From Armatimonadota bacterium (lineage in GTDB: Bacteria > Armatimonadota > Armatimonadia > Armatimonadales > Armatimonadaceae): DNA of 12,406 nucleotides. This document shows, piece by piece, positions 11,967 through 12,406 of the stretch (within the stretch, counting starts at the first letter, position 1; each line of letters starts with the position of its first letter). The translations under genes and the position numbers were made by a program. The stretch lies in assembly GCA_014381035.1 (NCBI GenBank), contig JACMIS010000608.1, positions 1-12,406 on the forward strand, in the 5' to 3' direction. The notes under the pieces were generated by a model. That model made no database searches. It was not told the DNA's origin and saw only the letters and a list, made by a program, of their open reading frames with translations.

Positions 11967-12406
11967 ATGTCTGTACTCTCCCTCGAAAACGTTACCAAGA
12001 AATTCGGCGGGCTGGTCGCCGTGAACGGTGTCAACCTGACACTTGAAAAAGGGGACCTTGCCGGGCTGATCGGTCCGAATGGGGCGGGAAAAACCACGGT
12101 GTTCAACCTTCTCACCGGGGTATACGCTCCAACCACCGGAACTATCCGCTTTAATGACACCGAAATCGGCGGGTGGAAACCGCACAAAATCGCCCGCGCC
12201 GGTGTCTGCCGGACATTCCAGAATATCCGTCTTTTCCCCGGTCTTTCGGTACTCGATAACGTGCGCACGGCGGCATCCACGCAAACATCGGTCGGTTTGT
12301 TTCCCACGGCGTTTCGGACCGGCGCGTTTTACGGGTGTGAGAAATCGGTGACTACCGAAGCAGAGCGGTTGTTAGACCTTTTCGATCTGCTCCACCTCAA
12401 GAACGA
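11967..12406 (+). CDS. livG: Branched-chain amino acid ABC transporter ATPase, LivG type (3' end outside window)
   Basis: The first 146 codons of an ABC ATPase running off the window. The LivG subfamily is indicated by the start SLENVTKKFGGLVAVNGVNL, Walker A GPNGAGKTT (36-44), the Q-loop RTFQNIRLFPGLSVLDNV (82-99, Gln85), and the long insert after it (TAASTQTSVGLFPTAFRTGA) with a following coiled EAERLLDLFDL helix. LivG powers import of Leu/Ile/Val, or of related amides or amino acids in homologous systems, with LivF, two permeases and a binding protein, none of which is in the window. The signature LSGGQ and Walker B are beyond the edge. The start is ATG 11967, at the family's usual N-terminus; no Shine-Dalgarno is visible. 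Confidence 0.92.
   Translation, partial: MSVLSLENVTKKFGGLVAVNGVNLTLEKGDLAGLIGPNGAGKTTVFNLLTGVYAPTTGTIRFNDTEIGGWKPHKIARAGVCRTFQNIRLFPGLSVLDNVRTAASTQTSVGLFPTAFRTGAFYGCEKSVTTEAERLLDLFDLLHLKN

Noticed and set aside
1..12406. Search for a defence island, CRISPR array, phage or toxin-antitoxin system
   Set aside because: No regular direct repeats, integrase, transposase, nuclease-helicase or paired small toxin-antitoxin genes are visible; the ADP-ribosylglycohydrolase has no toxin-like ADP-ribosyltransferase partner (as in DarTG) next to it.

Overview
The window is 12.4 kb of gene-dense bacterial DNA. G+C is moderately high (high fifties by eye) and codon use looks even throughout. Bacterial marks are sigma70-type promoters, intrinsic terminators, an L10-type ribosomal leader, a tRNA-Gln gene and a LivG-type ABC ATPase. 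Several genes have a -10-like hexamer only 5-6 nt before the start codon, which suggests leaderless mRNAs as in Deinococcus-Thermus and some other deep-branching phyla. The phylum cannot be fixed from the sequence; Armatimonadota or a similar free-living heterotroph is a weak guess. No phage, transposase, CRISPR array or defence system is visible.

Left part (1-2494): the 3' end of an unrecognised gene (+); a gap holding a decayed C-terminal remnant of an alpha/beta hydrolase on the minus strand; a secreted protein of unknown function with a probable internal duplication (minus); and a 141-bp near-perfect inverted repeat between two minus-strand genes.

Middle (2495-9930): a two-gene minus-strand operon encodes a GH2 beta-mannosidase and, 24 nt downstream, a dicarboxylate/amino-acid:cation symporter. 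It is driven by a near-ideal promoter (TTGACA, 18 nt, TATAAT) with a 12-bp palindrome in the spacer. Divergent from it is an ADP-ribosylglycohydrolase, probably leaderless. Its end converges on a minus-strand group: a VOC-fold protein, a PHP-family histidinol-phosphatase-like enzyme (4-nt overlap with the VOC gene) and a TerC membrane protein that may have its own promoter.

Right part (9931-12406): a promoter, a recognisable L10 leader and an intrinsic terminator precede rplJ and rplL, which end at a very strong terminator. The pair is not next to rplK-rplA or rpoB in this window. Immediately downstream is an 82-residue stand-alone copy of the L7/L12 C-terminal domain, about 62% identical to the neighbouring rplL domain: a tandem duplicate that lost the dimerisation domain and hinge. 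tRNA-Gln(CUG) and the 5' part of a LivG-type branched-chain amino-acid ABC ATPase close the window.

The most unusual items are the orphan L12 C-terminal domain gene, the -10-at-start-codon architecture, the operator-like palindrome inside the beta-mannosidase promoter, the 47-bp-armed inverted repeat and the hydrolase remnant.
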